From assembly GCA_947462335.1 (NCBI GenBank), contig OX381721.1, positions 6,076,001 through 6,140,000 of the forward strand: a stretch of DNA of 64,000 nucleotides, given 5' to 3'. A model generated the notes under the pieces. That model did no database searches. It saw only the letters and a program-made list of their open reading frames with translations, and was not told the origin of the DNA. A program made the position numbers and the translations under genes. Positions 47,471 to 58,734 of this stretch are shown piece after piece. Source of the DNA: Harmothoe impar (taxonomy: Eukaryota > Annelida > Polychaeta > Phyllodocida > Polynoidae). Within the stretch, counting starts at the first letter, position 1; the number at the start of each line of letters is the position of its first letter.

Positions 47471-48539
47471 CTTGAATTTCTTGAGATATAATGATTTAAA
47501 TGACAAAATAAAGTATGTTTGTATGTGAACTCCTCCCCCCTTCCCCCCTCCCTCCTCAGGCCTGTATTTCCTACTGCAACGGGAGATACACCTTAGGAGG
47601 TGTGGACCAGCGGCAGCCCTTATATCTTCCAGTGGCCCTTATCTCTTGGGAAATAAGGGGGCTGAGCCTCCGCTAAGCAGCTGCCCTAAGTAAGGGAGGA
47701 TATTTAACATGCTGCAGGGGTAGCCACTAGCGCTGGCCCAGGAGCCAATGGCCCGTAGTTTTGGGTGCGGGCCCGTAGTTTTCTCAAGAATTACATTCCT
47801 ATGGGCCCTGGTGGCCCTCAAAAATGGTTTGAAAAAATTGTAGAAAAATATGTCTAGTCGTGCTATATGTTGTTTAAAAGAGAAAATTACTGAAAAACAG
47901 CAATTATGATTAGGTTCTGATATAAGTTAACAAGAGATATTTCTGATATTCTCTTTAGGAAAAGTGAAATAATTATTGCAGGCCAGCAGTTTCAGGTGCA
48001 GGCCCATGGCTGAAAATGTTAGTGTCTACCCCTGTGCTGGTAAAACCACCTCTTTGGGCTCATATACCTGTAGTGGAGGAAGTCCCTGAATGGCCGGGCC
48101 TGTTTTAGCGGATGAGTGAGTAGATAATGAGGGTTTTGGGGTAAACCCTCAGGGTGGCATGTGGGTTGTAGCCAGCTGTTGGCAGCTCCTAAATGAATTG
48201 TAGCACGAGGAGTTGGCTCGGCTTCTGTTGCTTGATTAAAAAGTAAACACAGCCTTTCACTGCTCACCAGGTCTCGTATTGCTAATCCCAGCGCCTCGCA
48301 CAAACTCCAAAGGCAGCTACCATAGTGTCTGAATAACCGCAGTGTCTTGAACAAGCCTCGCGTAAATGAGAATTTTGAAACAAAAATTTAGGCCATTTTG
48401 TATCTTGAATAAGCACAGGTCTTGTATAAGCACAGGGTAAATGGCACCATCTTAATAACCAAAGGCATGCTGTATGAGTACTTGTAATGCTGAGGCCCTT
48501 GTGTTTGCTTTACGATGATAGTTGACACAGTTCGTTGTA
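47466..48539. other. Unassigned sequence
   Basis: A 111-codon open frame on the minus strand (48,019-48,354) shows no domain, splice signal or recognisable family, and I do not call it a gene. 48,320-48,450 carries repeated CTTGAATAAGCAC/CTTGTATAAGCAC motifs suggestive of a decayed TIR element. Confidence 0.35.
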
Positions 48540-49500
48540 TTGCTTATGATCCAGATTAGATCAGGTCCCTTTCAAGTGCTGCTCATCTTTTAGGATAGGG
48601 AGGGATGGACTGAGAACTGCTGTCATAACCAACATCCTGGGGTTTGTAATAAACTGTAGTAATCTGGATAACAGAACGAGGCACTAATAATTTCTTTTGA
48701 TATAATTTTTTTCCCACACTTGATGCCCTAATGGTGTTGTTTGTGGCCGTCACTGTGAGTAGTGGGCACTCTCCTGCCTCCCTCCACAGAGTACTTATAA
48801 ACCATCATAGTGGTCGCCCCCCCCCCCCCCCCCTGTTACCTAGTACACACACTACTACCACCAACTGGGGTCTAGGTATACACCGCGCCGAGTATCATAA
48901 CAAACCATCTGTAAACCTGCCATAACATGCAAGTTTAGCTATTTAGTAAGTTAAAGTGATACGTCTTACCTTTTCTTTACAATATTATTTTATTGTAAGC
49001 ATGGCAAAGATAAATCTCAACCTGTATTGTAAGGAAGGTATGATATGAAGAAAGGTGTTTTTCTGACAGCTTATGGCAGTATATATGATATGGTAAGTGC
49101 AAATGAAACTAATAGTTATGGGATACAGGTAATCCACCTGCATCTCAAGGAGGTACAAATCTAGTTTTACAAAATTAAGAATCAGGAGAAGAGAAATATT
49201 GTTATAGCATGGTACATGATGTTGTACTATCAGGGCTGCAAAATATGAGGTAAACTTCCTGAGTAAACTGTTACTTAAATTTTCCGCACTGATCCTTTTG
49301 TGCACCAAGCTGTAGGCTGTCCGCTAGGTGCATGAGGCGTACCCAGTGACAGGCAATGGGGAGTGGGGATGGTTCTTTGATGGGGCTGGACATGTTGCCC
49401 CAACCCTCTCTATCTCTCAATGTATTGACCCCTGCCTTTCCACAGGACGAGATGCCTAAACATAGAGGAGCCTAAGGTGTCCTGAGAGTCTCAAGTCTCC
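48540..49500 (+). repeat. Duplicated block fragment (direct)
   Basis: The 'TGTTGTTTGTGGCCGTCACTG' marker near 48,736 matches 15,556 and 25,650. 'GTGACAGGCAATGGGGAGTG' near 49,346 and 'CTCAATGTATTGACC' near 49,417 match 16,230-16,326. Confidence 0.6.
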
Positions 49501-50251
49501 TCTGCCGGTGATTTCTATCTAACCCATTTGAAGCATAAATAAACCTTTATGGAGAATGTAAAATTACCTATATGATACTTGAAAAGGTTTATTAGTGTAA
49601 TTCAGGTGTTTCATGCTATCTTAACATTGCTACTAATCGTGCAGAAGTTTGATAAAACCCATGATCCTGAGTGTTGATATATATATCCAGTACCAGGGTC
49701 TGTAGCTCAATACAGTATAAGTAGTACCCCAGACTGTAACCATGCAGTTTGGGCACGCGACAGTCAAAAATTAGGAAATGGGTGACCAGGCCTCATCGGC
49801 TTTGATTAAGCCAATTGTAACAAACCTAAAGGAACATTGTCTGAGAGAAAGTAATTGTTAAATCAAAGTGCCATGAAGACTATATTCATGAAGGTTATTA
49901 TCCCTAAGGGAACGGCCATTCCTAATACACTATGTTAGCAACAATGTTTTAAAACCCATGAAATATAACCTTTTGCTCACTAAGAGTAAATCAAAGGGCT
50001 GCATGCCCTACAGCTAGGTCATCCAAGATGTCCTACCAAATCAGAGACCCCATTTTAAGTTAATCCATACTGTCTTATCTCTGACATAGGAGATGAAGTC
50101 CAGCCCTATCAAAAATACAACATAATGCCTCACAGCCATCGGCCTTGACCAATGGGTCGCAGTGGAATATTTGTATAAAGATAATGATAGTTATACTTGT
50201 AATACACTCTGAGTATTTCATAAAGCAGTGATGCATGGTCCAGTGATGCAG
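49501..50251. other. Unassigned sequence
   Basis: No exon, RNA gene or TIR element recognised. Confidence 0.35.
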
Positions 50252-50471
50252 TGTAGGGGTCGCGGAAAACTTAGTCATTGGATCGGCCGGGAATCGAACC
50301 ACAGACCTCTCGCACCGGTGACAAGCGTGCTAACCGTTACACTACCAACCCGTGTCTGACTGTTCTCCGCTCCCTACGTTACTGGATAGGTATGGTACAG
50401 AGGGGGAGGATTACCCAGGTGTTTCACCCCTTCGGGCTCTCCACCAAGGTATGGGGAATCTGACCCCTACA
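50252..50471 (-). repeat. 3' LTR of the miniature retrotransposon
   Basis: 220 bp, beginning and ending with a 10-bp inverted pair (TGTAGGGGTC and GACCCCTACA). It contains a 72-nt tRNA-like segment at 50,280-50,351. Confidence 0.72.
50280..50351 (-). pseudogene. tRNA-like sequence inside the 3' LTR
   Basis: On the minus strand it starts GGGTTGGTAGTGTAACGGTT (box A-like), ends GGTTCGATTCCCGGCCGATC (box B exact) and is 72 nt long. The acceptor arm GGGTTGG/CCGATCC pairs with two G-T wobbles. The anticodon arm is ambiguous: one fold gives a GTC anticodon after U33 but with two mismatches in the stem. The T stem has mismatches. It is not likely to be a working tRNA; it may still bind Pol III factors. 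Confidence 0.6.
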
Positions 50472-50902
50472 CTACCCCCATCAGCTTCCATCATGTCCTC
50501 TAGATTCAGATTTTCCGGGGGGTTACCAACCCTGAGCTTTCTCTCCCTCCTAGAAGGGGCTTTATCAAGCAGTTACAGAGAGTCCAAGCCCCCGGAGTAT
50601 AGAGGCACCTAGCACCAGGCATTCTCACCCACTGGAGACCGAAGGTCACAATGGGGCTTTATCAAGCAGTTGTTGAGATACCCTGACTTCCCAGTGATGG
50701 AAGCTTTCTACACCATACCGATTCAGCCAGTTTGTTGACTGAACTCCATGCTGAACTCCAACTGCCCGTACTGGGGACCAACACTTCCCAACCTGCTCCT
50801 CCAACTACCAACCGCCAGCAGGTGGCCAATCCCCAGCAGGCTGGAATGCTCCTACCGTCGACAGTCAACGTACTACCCGATTCATCGCGGCCGATCCACC
50901 AG

Positions 50903-51122
50903 TGTAGGGGTCGCGGAAAACTTAGTCATTGGATCGGCCGGGAATGGAACCACAGACCTCTCGCACCGGTGACAAGCGTGCTAACCATTGCACTACCAAC
51001 CCGTGTCTGACTGTTCTCCGCTCCCTACGTTACTGGATCGGTATGGTACAGAGGGGGAGGATTACCCAGGTGTTCCACCCCTTCGGGCTCTCCACCAAGG
51101 TACGGGGAATCCGATCCCTACA
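50903..51122 (-). repeat. 5' LTR of the miniature retrotransposon
   Basis: The same length as its partner and about 96% identical. The tRNA-like segment is at 50,931-51,002. The primer-binding site lies immediately beyond its 50,903 end. Confidence 0.72.
50931..51002 (-). pseudogene. tRNA-like sequence inside the 5' LTR
   Basis: 72 nt as in the other LTR, with three or four substitutions, one of which alters the box B (GGTTCCATTCC). See the entry at 50,280. Confidence 0.58.
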
Positions 51123-52645
51123 ATAAGCAGATAAATAGCTGTTATAGAGGTTGGGGCTGAATAAAAGCAATGCGCCAAGGCTATGTCTGATATATCTATT
51201 TGTAATTGTATTAATTTAACCCCATTAAAAAAAATTGAAATTGAAAAGTGAAGAATGGGGTTTACGGGTGAGGGATCAAGTCAGAGTGGGGTTTGAGTTA
51301 TGGACTTGAGAGGATAGCATGGGAGGTTTAACATTAATGGAATTTAAGTGTAACTTAGTAACATTTATAGCTACTATGAGGCAATTTGACCTTTGCTGGA
51401 GGTGGAGTCCACAGGCCATGGCCATCTCCTTAGGGGTATTTACCTTCGTAAATCATTGCCTTAATGACCCATTTATTTTACACTAAAAAGCTTTTCGTTC
51501 AGGCTTATTCCATGACACTGGTATCTCTTTAGGGTTGTTCCAGGTGGCTTAATCAAATACCTTAAGCCTGAAGCTAAGGCTTTTACTTGCAATAAGTTTT
51601 ATTCAGGGTAATTCAGACAGACACATGTCCCTGGAGTAAAGGTCTAAGTGGCTTAGTCAAAGGCGGAAAGCCTGGCACTGTAAGTTAAATCCTGAACTTA
51701 GGTCAGTTAGTACCACACCACAGAGATGGATGCGTTTTATACCCCCAGTAGTGCTACTGGTGGCTTCAACAAATATATTTTAAACATATTTACTATTTTA
51801 GACAAGAAAATGTATGAGGTGGAAACTGAGAATAAGTGGTTTTTTTATAATCATAAAGGATTTGGCCAAGAACATGTTGGTGTCAAGAAACCCTATCCTA
51901 GCTTAGAATTTCCCAATTCTTTTCCATTCTAAATGTTTATATTTTCTAGATTTTTACAATTGTTTTCAGGAAAAACTGCCTCCCAATAAATGCAGTTGCT
52001 CAATCAATTCTATTGTCGAACAAGAATATCCGACAATTTTAGGATATCTCTTACTTAAGTGAGTCATCCGGATGGAATGTGAGTTGATGTGGCAATTCAC
52101 CACTCATTCTCTGTGATTTCTACATTGCAGAGAATCAATTAAATTACTAAAGAATCTGACTTACCTACCTTTTACTTTTTGGTATGAGAAAGTATAGAAA
52201 TAGAATCTCATTTGTTTATACTTCATAGGAAAAGACCTTATACAGCTCAGAAATATTCCTTCACAGTCCATCATGATCAAGTAACAGAATTTTACATTTT
52301 ATATAGTATGAATAATGATATCTTACGACGCAACTCACGTTTATATATGAATACATAGCTCACTAGGTATTGTAAGACAATCATGTACGTATACAATAAT
52401 ATATAGTGAATTACATACTAATTAACACTATTCAACTAAACCTCTTCAGTCTTTTCTCTTTTCTTAATGTATGGTTGGATACGGGGGCGGGCACCCCATG
52501 TACTGGTAGTCATCTTAATTTCTGGACCACATTGCATTTGACCTTACCGTGCCATAGCGTATTGTTTCCAATGCAAACGCAAAACCTTGGCTTTCAGGGG
52601 GCCCTTTTTACTATATACATTGGCTTGCTATGGCAGTGCTAAGGA

Positions 52646-52649
52646 TCTA

Positions 52650-52697
<48 letters not shown>

Positions 52698-52710
52698 CAT
52701 CTATCTATCC

Positions 52711-52773
<63 letters not shown>

Positions 52774-52785
52774 GATAGATAGATG
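52646..52785. repeat. (CTAT)n-(TA)n-(GATA)n microsatellite
   Basis: A CTAT tetranucleotide tract of about 100 bp, then TA dinucleotides, then GATA, forming an inverted arrangement. Confidence 0.95.
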
Positions 52786-53572
52786 GATACAGATATTCGA
52801 GCTGTTAATGTACTAGTGTATCTAGCAACACGTGCATTATGGGTCAATCCGTGTTGATTCTCTTAAGTTGTTCTATACAATAAAGCATGGCAGACATGTC
52901 CTTGGCAATGATTACTTTGGTAAGCTGCTGTCTATATAGATCCTCTCTGCTCTTTTTTTGTCCGTCTCACAACCCGTCCACCACCCCAGGGTAACAACTA
53001 AATCCCCGACCCTGTGTATTTATGGTGCCAGGACCGCCATGTCATTTTGTAGCCAGCGGGCATGTGGATGTAGGGTAGATTCACCTTGAGGCGTACACTT
53101 GCTTTTGTGGGTATTAAAGCATTTTAGGCTCTTAACTTAGGACTAATGATAGTTTTATTCTTTTATAAAAACTTGAAGTCGTAATGTGGATGAATCACCT
53201 GGAATTTCACTGTCCGTCTTAGGGTATATGTCCGACTCACGGTGGATCTACCCTACTCTCACAGTGAACCTTTGTGTAGCCAGTGGGGGTGTGGACTTAC
53301 CCTCATAGTAAAGCACATCCAGTGTCAGCCACAGCCACAGGGCCCCGGCCGACTATCCAATAAAGCCTCCCCTTGCCATGTATTGTTACCAGACACAGTC
53401 ATGAGCCCACAGAGAACTACTTCATTAACAAAAAAACATGTACAGGACGCGGTAAACTTTGGTGATGACAAAGTAGAGAATGAAAGGAACAGATTCAGTA
53501 AAGTATAAAGTCTTATATAAGCTAGGAGATTGTAATCATGACTCTACAACTATTGACTGGACCGCACAAACC

Positions 53573-53574
53573 AC

Positions 53575-53649
<75 letters not shown>

Positions 53650-53651
53650 CT
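53573..53651. repeat. (TA)n microsatellite
   Basis: About 78 bp of TA dinucleotides with two TG interruptions. Confidence 0.95.
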
Positions 53652-53999
53652 AGAAAGCATGCACAGTGTCTGAATACTTCTGCATTTGAACTGGGATAGG
53701 GTAGTAATATGTATGGGTGTAATGCTTCAATCCACTGCTTTAATACTGATGCTGTTATATGCATCTGATAGTGACCATGTCGTCATATTCCTCTAGATGA
53801 TATGACATTTTACAAGACGTCATCCCTTTAAAGAATGGCATCCATGAAACTTATTAATATGTATTATTGTTGTTAGAAAGTAATATTAGAAGATGTGAGT
53901 TATTAAGGGTGGTCCTGAGGTGCAACAGTCAAGGTCTGAGATGGCTTTAGGGGAATCTTTTTCTACGGCAGGAGAGGCAGGGGTTGGGTTATGTGATGG

Positions 54000-54092
54000 A
54001 AAACCTCCGCAGAGCTGGAGGATTTGCCATAAAACCTCCGAGGCGTAGCCGAGGAGGTTTTATGGCAAATCCTCCAGCTCTAAGGAGGTTTT
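54000..54092. repeat. Foldback with AAAACCTCCG arms
   Basis: Arms of about 40 bp: AAAACCTCCGCAGAGCTGGA...CATAAAACCTCC on the left and the complement on the right. The spacer is GAGGCGTAGCCGA. The AAAACCTCCG motif at the ends is repeated in tandem at 54,705-54,815. Confidence 0.88.
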
Positions 54093-54288
54093 CTAGCTTA
54101 TACTCCACCATTAAATAATAATCAGTCTATACTGCATCGATTTGCTATGTTATTTGATATACTTTAAGCTTATATTATACAACGTATCTAGTTCGAGTTG
54201 GGGTTCGAACCTGGGTCAATAGAGTATCAGTGAGGAGGAGATGCAGGGATGGGGATTAACTAGTAATTAATTGCATGGTGGAGCATGA

Positions 54289-54366
54289 GACTCCGTGGCC
54301 CAATGGATAAGACTGCTGGACAACTGGCATAGCCTTATTTCCTACCATAGGTTCGAATCCCACCAA
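54289..54366 (+). pseudogene. tRNA-derived sequence (Arg-like 5' half), possibly a SINE head
   Basis: GACTCCGTGGCCCAATGGAT matches the acceptor/D-arm start of metazoan tRNA-Arg genes closely. Further on, AGGTTCGAATCCCACC is a good box B. The middle and the 3' acceptor strand do not pair, so this is not a working tRNA. Confidence 0.6.
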
Positions 54367-54597
54367 GTGCAACTACGATTTTACTTTTTTTTAAATTCAT
54401 GTTTGAGAGTAGGCTCACATGACGAAAAAAACTTAATTATCAGTGTTTCTAGAAAACGTTAATATACTCACTATACTATTCTGACGATGGTAAGGTAAAG
54501 TGTTATTCTTATATTTGGCGTAGAGACCTTTAGCAAACCCAACGTGGGCCTAGCTAATTAATATAAGTGTTGGGGGTAGTAGGATGTCAGTGTGTCT

Positions 54598-54675
54598 GCG
54601 CCATGGCCTAGTGGTTAAGGTCTAGGACTGCAGCATGAGGCTTCCTACCCTGTCGAGTTCGGATCCCTACATGGA
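54598..54675 (+). pseudogene. tRNA-derived sequence, second, possibly a SINE head
   Basis: GCGCCATGGCCTAGTGGTTA holds a box A; GAGTTCGGATCCC is a box B with one mismatch. The acceptor ends do not pair. It lies next to the AAAACCTCCG array. Confidence 0.55.
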
Positions 54676-54704
54676 CAGGCTTTTCTACAGCCAAATTAGG
54701 TCAC

Positions 54705-54815
54705 AAAACCTCCGCACAGCACCTACAAAACCTCCGGACAGCACTCTCAGTTACAAAACCTCCGGACAGCAACCACAAAACCTCCGGACAGCACTGATAA
54801 AAACCTCCGCTCAGG
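54705..54815 (+). repeat. Short array of ACAAAACCTCCGGACAGCA motifs
   Basis: About five copies of an AAAACCTCCG(G/C) core at irregular 20-30-bp spacing, shared with the foldback ends at 54,000 and 54,092. The foldback, the two tRNA-like heads and this array may be parts of one composite element. Confidence 0.7.
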
Positions 54816-57189
54816 CTCAAAGAAATGGAATATGGAAATAAACCTACAGTGAGAACAATAGGCCCGACAGCCAGGCGGAGTATAAGTGGTCAATACATTG
54901 AGTTACAGAGAGGGGCGAGGCCTGGTGCAACAGGCATTGACCCAGAGGCATCAAAGAGCCATTCCCACTCTGAACCTTATAGCGGCTGCGGCCATAGGGG
55001 GGCAGGTCAGTGCATGAAAGGATTGGTGGAAAACGTTGGATTTAGGTTCACTTCATTTTAGCGCAGCAACACCTACAATGCAGCTTATGAAGGATTCATG
55101 TGAATCATGCTGTAGGTATCGTCTTGTTTTGCTTTAAAGGTGCAACTGAGTCAGTGACCTAACCGTGCCGGGTTTTGCACGCAAATTACGTCATGGGTTC
55201 AGTGCACCTTTAATATAAGTTTCCAAGTAGCCAAGTTCGAATCAACTTGAAATCCTTGAGAAAAACAGGGGTTGGTCATGATCTTTAGATAGCAGTTATG
55301 CATAGAAGGCAATACTTTGTTGCCATCTTTTGAGAAAATATTGTTAACGATGCCAAACATTCAGCAAGTTCAATGGTAGCAAATGTCACTTCACAATATG
55401 AATATAATTTATTTTTGTTTTCGAAAGTCAAATGGCTAAAGTTATTCTGGCCTTTATGTCAATCAAAATTAACTGAAATATGTGTGTGAATCTGATGTGA
55501 ATGATCATCGTTCGAAAAGTCTTTTGAACACCAATTGTCATCCAGTGATTGTCCTTTTGTAGAAAACAAAAGGAAAAATGTGTACCTATGAAACAAATAA
55601 TTGAAGACTCTGATTCTCATGTTTATCAATTTCCATAGCTTAAAACTAAGGTTTTTCGAATATTTTGCTTTCTTTGACAATGTATTTATTTCACATGTAT
55701 GTCATACATTGGAAATCACAAGAAAGGTTTATCGGAAATAAGACTCAAGTTGTTCAAAAAGTTCTTATGGAGAAAAGGTAATGTGTTTATAATACTAGGT
55801 TGTGTTTTGTACCCTATTTGGGCAGTAAGTTGTGTCGAAGGTAACAGAAATTTGCCAATTACTGACCTTATCCCACAAACATTACAGGGCCCCTGGGGGT
55901 TAGGCCATGGGCGCAGCGATAGTCAGGGGTTGGAAGTTCAAGCAGGTAACACTAGGTGGAGACCTATAGACTCAGGACTGCCCTGTAATGTCATAAACCC
56001 TGGTTAGCTGCTGCATCCACTGGCCAAGGGACTGTACTGAAGGTTCTAAACTTAGCACAGGTGGTGCTGCGATGGACGGCCAGGTGCCCTATATGACAGG
56101 GATTGAACCAACTGCAGTTGCTCCCCAAGGTGCCAGTCATAACAGCAGTGCTGAGTCCCCCATGATGCAGTGTGAGCACCTCCTGAGAGGGCCATGATCT
56201 GGGTCATGAGCAGCTCTGTATACAGTACCCACCATCACTGCTTGTTTTGTGACCCACATCTATGGCTGAAATTAAATCAATACCTCATCAATCACCAGTT
56301 GACAGGTGATTACTGGTTGGTATTTTTCAGATTATGCTAAAATATTGACCTTTGGGTGTCTCCCAGTGACACTTGGCATCAACAAGGAATAGGATCAAAC
56401 AAAAGTAAATTTGCTGACCAAGGCCATTCTTACTTGGATATATGAACACTCCAGATGTCTAACAAACTGCTGCAAAGGTCTCTGTAGCATGTAGGAATGA
56501 AATTGCAGTATCATAATATCTTCTACCTAGGACCACCCAATGGGTCTCCTGGCAGTGATGCAGAATGAGGTATAGCTGAGATCCCCATAGACCGCCGGGG
56601 GACAGGGGGCAGGTGGCTATTGGTAGATGGCCGACGATGGGTACCCCTTCAAGAGCTACCCTTCTGTTTTATATATTGAGCCTTCTACCGGTCACTGACC
56701 TTCACAGTCTTGGCAGGGCACCTAGGTCCTTATAGAGGGCACAGGTGTGTGCTCTGTCATAGCTAGAAACTCAACTTTGATGAAGCGTTTGATGAAGTGA
56801 ATGCAGTTCTCTGCCCAAAGGTTATAAATATAGAGCTGGACTATGAATGGTAATTCAGTCATCTCCTGTATTATATGCATTATCTATTGATATCAATGAT
56901 AGAGCTGAAACATGGTATAGTGTAATATTAATTACTTCTGCATATGTCGCATCATACTACACAAAATGTCATACGTTATTGGCAATATCAAGGAGTACTT
57001 TAGTTTAGTATACGTTAACAACAGACATGCATGTTCATTAATCTTATGTTTGGCAACATGCCTTTGGGTGGATTTGGCTTGAAACATAGGGAGAGACTCC
57101 AATGATGCACCCAAAAAGCTACTTTAGATGATCGAGACATCTTATTGAAACACACCATTTTGCGTTGTCTTCTATGGAGTCCCCTACCA

Positions 57190-57300
57190 CCAATCTACCA
57201 CAAACTGTCCCCCATCCTTCCCTGTAGATACACTGACATCCCCATCTCTCTCCTGCCATCTTAAATCCAGATGAAGTCATCTCTATACATATTATATGGT
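57190..57300 (-). repeat. Inverted fragment of the 34.1/46.9-kb segment
   Basis: 'GATACACTGACATCCCCATC' near 57,226 and 'CCAGATGAAGTCATCTC' near 57,267 are complements of sequence near 34,150-34,185 and 46,850-46,960. Confidence 0.6.
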
Positions 57301-57820
57301 GGTGCTCTGGAATTCAGTCCTGTTCCTTCCCCATGCGGTCACATCTCCCTAACAGTCACAAGCATCCCTGGATGTAAATTCAGCAAGCTCAAGATGTCAT
57401 AATTAAGAATACATCTTGAGTTTGAGTTTGAATGTTATTGTATAATGTATACACAGTATTGGGATGACATTTATCTTGAGTGATATCAGTAGAGTGGATC
57501 ATCGTATCACACATAACGCAATTGATATGAACATAGTATTGCTTATACATATTTGGCGTAAAACAAGCTTAACACAATGAGTGTGTGAAATGAGGCATCA
57601 ATGTACAATTTGCATATAAGGTATATGATTGCTCTTGATTTGCTTAAAATCTAGCATTTGGTGCTGTACTTCTTATATTTACTAGACAGATAAGGTGATT
57701 TCCACAGATTATAAATGTTCCTGGTAATCATTTATCAATAAATTTACCATGCTGTCATTTACCTTTTAGAATTCTATATTCTCAGACTCAGACGTCATGT
57801 ATTCAATGGTGAAGAGAGTC

Positions 57821-58598
57821 CTATATCAGACACTTAAGCAGGGGTCTAACAGCACATATTACTGATGATATAATGAGGAGTAGAAAGGCGTGGCAGAATA
57901 CCTGACAACCTCCGTCCTCTATATCTGATGTCAGCCAGCTGTATTCCTCACCAAACTCAGTTACCCACCGTGGTGTATTCATGACATTGTGTCCAAATAG
58001 ATTCGTGCTCTGAAGAAGGCTGTTGATTGAGAGGTTTAAATCCACTGGTATTACATTTGGCATAATTATGCATGTCTTATTCAGCTGCCAACTGACATGA
58101 TGTAACACTTTGGATTTGGACCACCAATCAAGTAGGTCCTCAAGTTGGATCGTACCATGGATGATAGCAACACTAACAATACTGTCATACAAAGCATTCT
58201 CAGTCGCAGTAAACAAACCATCATGGAAAAGCACGATAGTTAAACTTCCTCTCTTATATATGTGATACAAAGAAGTTAGTAGTCCATTTATAGGGTTATG
58301 CTCTGACATCATTATACCTAATAACACTGGTCTCTGAATGTGTTGTATTAGAGTCATTGACTCTTGCCAATGTGACATCACAAGAAGTTTGTCAGGACAC
58401 TTCTCACCATCAGGCATCATCGATATAGTTAGTGTGAGTGACTCCCACGTGTTTGCTCCCGCAGGAGAATGTTTCATGTGCTGTAAAAGTCCAAGGTGCA
58501 CATGTTTTGGACATTGGGCTTGTATAATTATGTTGGTTTTAGTATCGTTTATGATAACTAGTGCAGTACCATTCACTGCATACAGTGTCCTATCAGAC
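57821..58598 (-). CDS. CARD-NACHT receptor gene, C-terminal exon
   Basis: The acceptor TTGTTTATTTTCAG (58,599 and above on the plus strand) starts a 259-codon open exon ending in a stop at 57,821. It needs two codon bases from the exon before it. The protein starts SDRTLYAVNG, is mostly mixed alpha/beta in character and ends in a strongly hydrophobic tail (CHAFLLLIISSVICAV) followed by RPLLKCLI. I see no leucine-rich repeats, WD repeats or TPRs, which NLR proteins usually carry at this end. The function of this part is unknown; it might be a ligand-sensing or membrane-anchoring region. It is on the same strand, about 140 bp from the preceding open region and the right distance for the same gene, but the joining donor is not identified. 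Confidence 0.6.
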
Positions 58599-58734
58599 CT
58601 GAAAATAAACAATGTAATCATCACTCATGCAACAACATTCCTTATTTCACACCTAACATGTAAAGAAAATACTCATTGTATTACGAGGTAAGATATTGAA
58701 ACATGACATTTGAAAGACCATACGTCAAATAGAC

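Larger units (their letters stand above)
50252..51122 (-). mobile_element. Miniature LTR retrotransposon (TRIM-like), 871 bp
   Basis: Two direct repeats of 220 bp (50,252-50,471 and 50,903-51,122) differ by only about eight substitutions and both run TGTAGGGGTC...TACA. On the minus strand the order is LTR, one spacer base, TGGTGGATCGGCCG (a primer-binding site complementary to a tRNA 3' end with CCA; plus strand 50,888-50,901), about 430 bp interior, a purine-rich GATGGGGGTAG tract (plus 50,472-50,482), LTR. The interior has no reverse transcriptase, protease or integrase motif and no convincing gag, so it must depend on another element for replication. I see no clean target-site duplication. 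The size and structure fit terminal-repeat retrotransposons in miniature. Confidence 0.72.
51240..56780 (-). repeat. Degenerate duplicated block, inverted copy
   Basis: Markers occur as reverse complements and in reverse order relative to blocks 1-4. CAGAGTGGGGTTTGAGTTAT near 51,285 is the complement of the 8.63-kb marker. 'CCCTGTGTATTTATGGTGCC' near 53,010 and 'GTAGCCAGTGGGGGTGTGG' near 53,276 are complements of the 26.15-kb marker. 'GTGTGCTCTGTCATAGCTAG' near 56,746 is the complement of the 0.85-kb marker. No exon supported. Confidence 0.68.

Noticed and set aside
48019..48354. 111-codon minus-strand open frame
   Set aside because: No recognisable domain, no splice sites and an atypical composition; probably chance.
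50476..50903. gag-like coding sequence in the miniature LTR element
   Set aside because: Short Gln/Pro-rich frames only, no zinc knuckle, protease or reverse transcriptase motif.
54289..54675. Functional tRNA genes
   Set aside because: Box A and B are present but the acceptor stems do not pair; better explained as tRNA-derived repeat heads.
58338..58691. 117-codon plus-strand open frame
   Set aside because: It is the antisense of the last NACHT-gene exon and has no support of its own.
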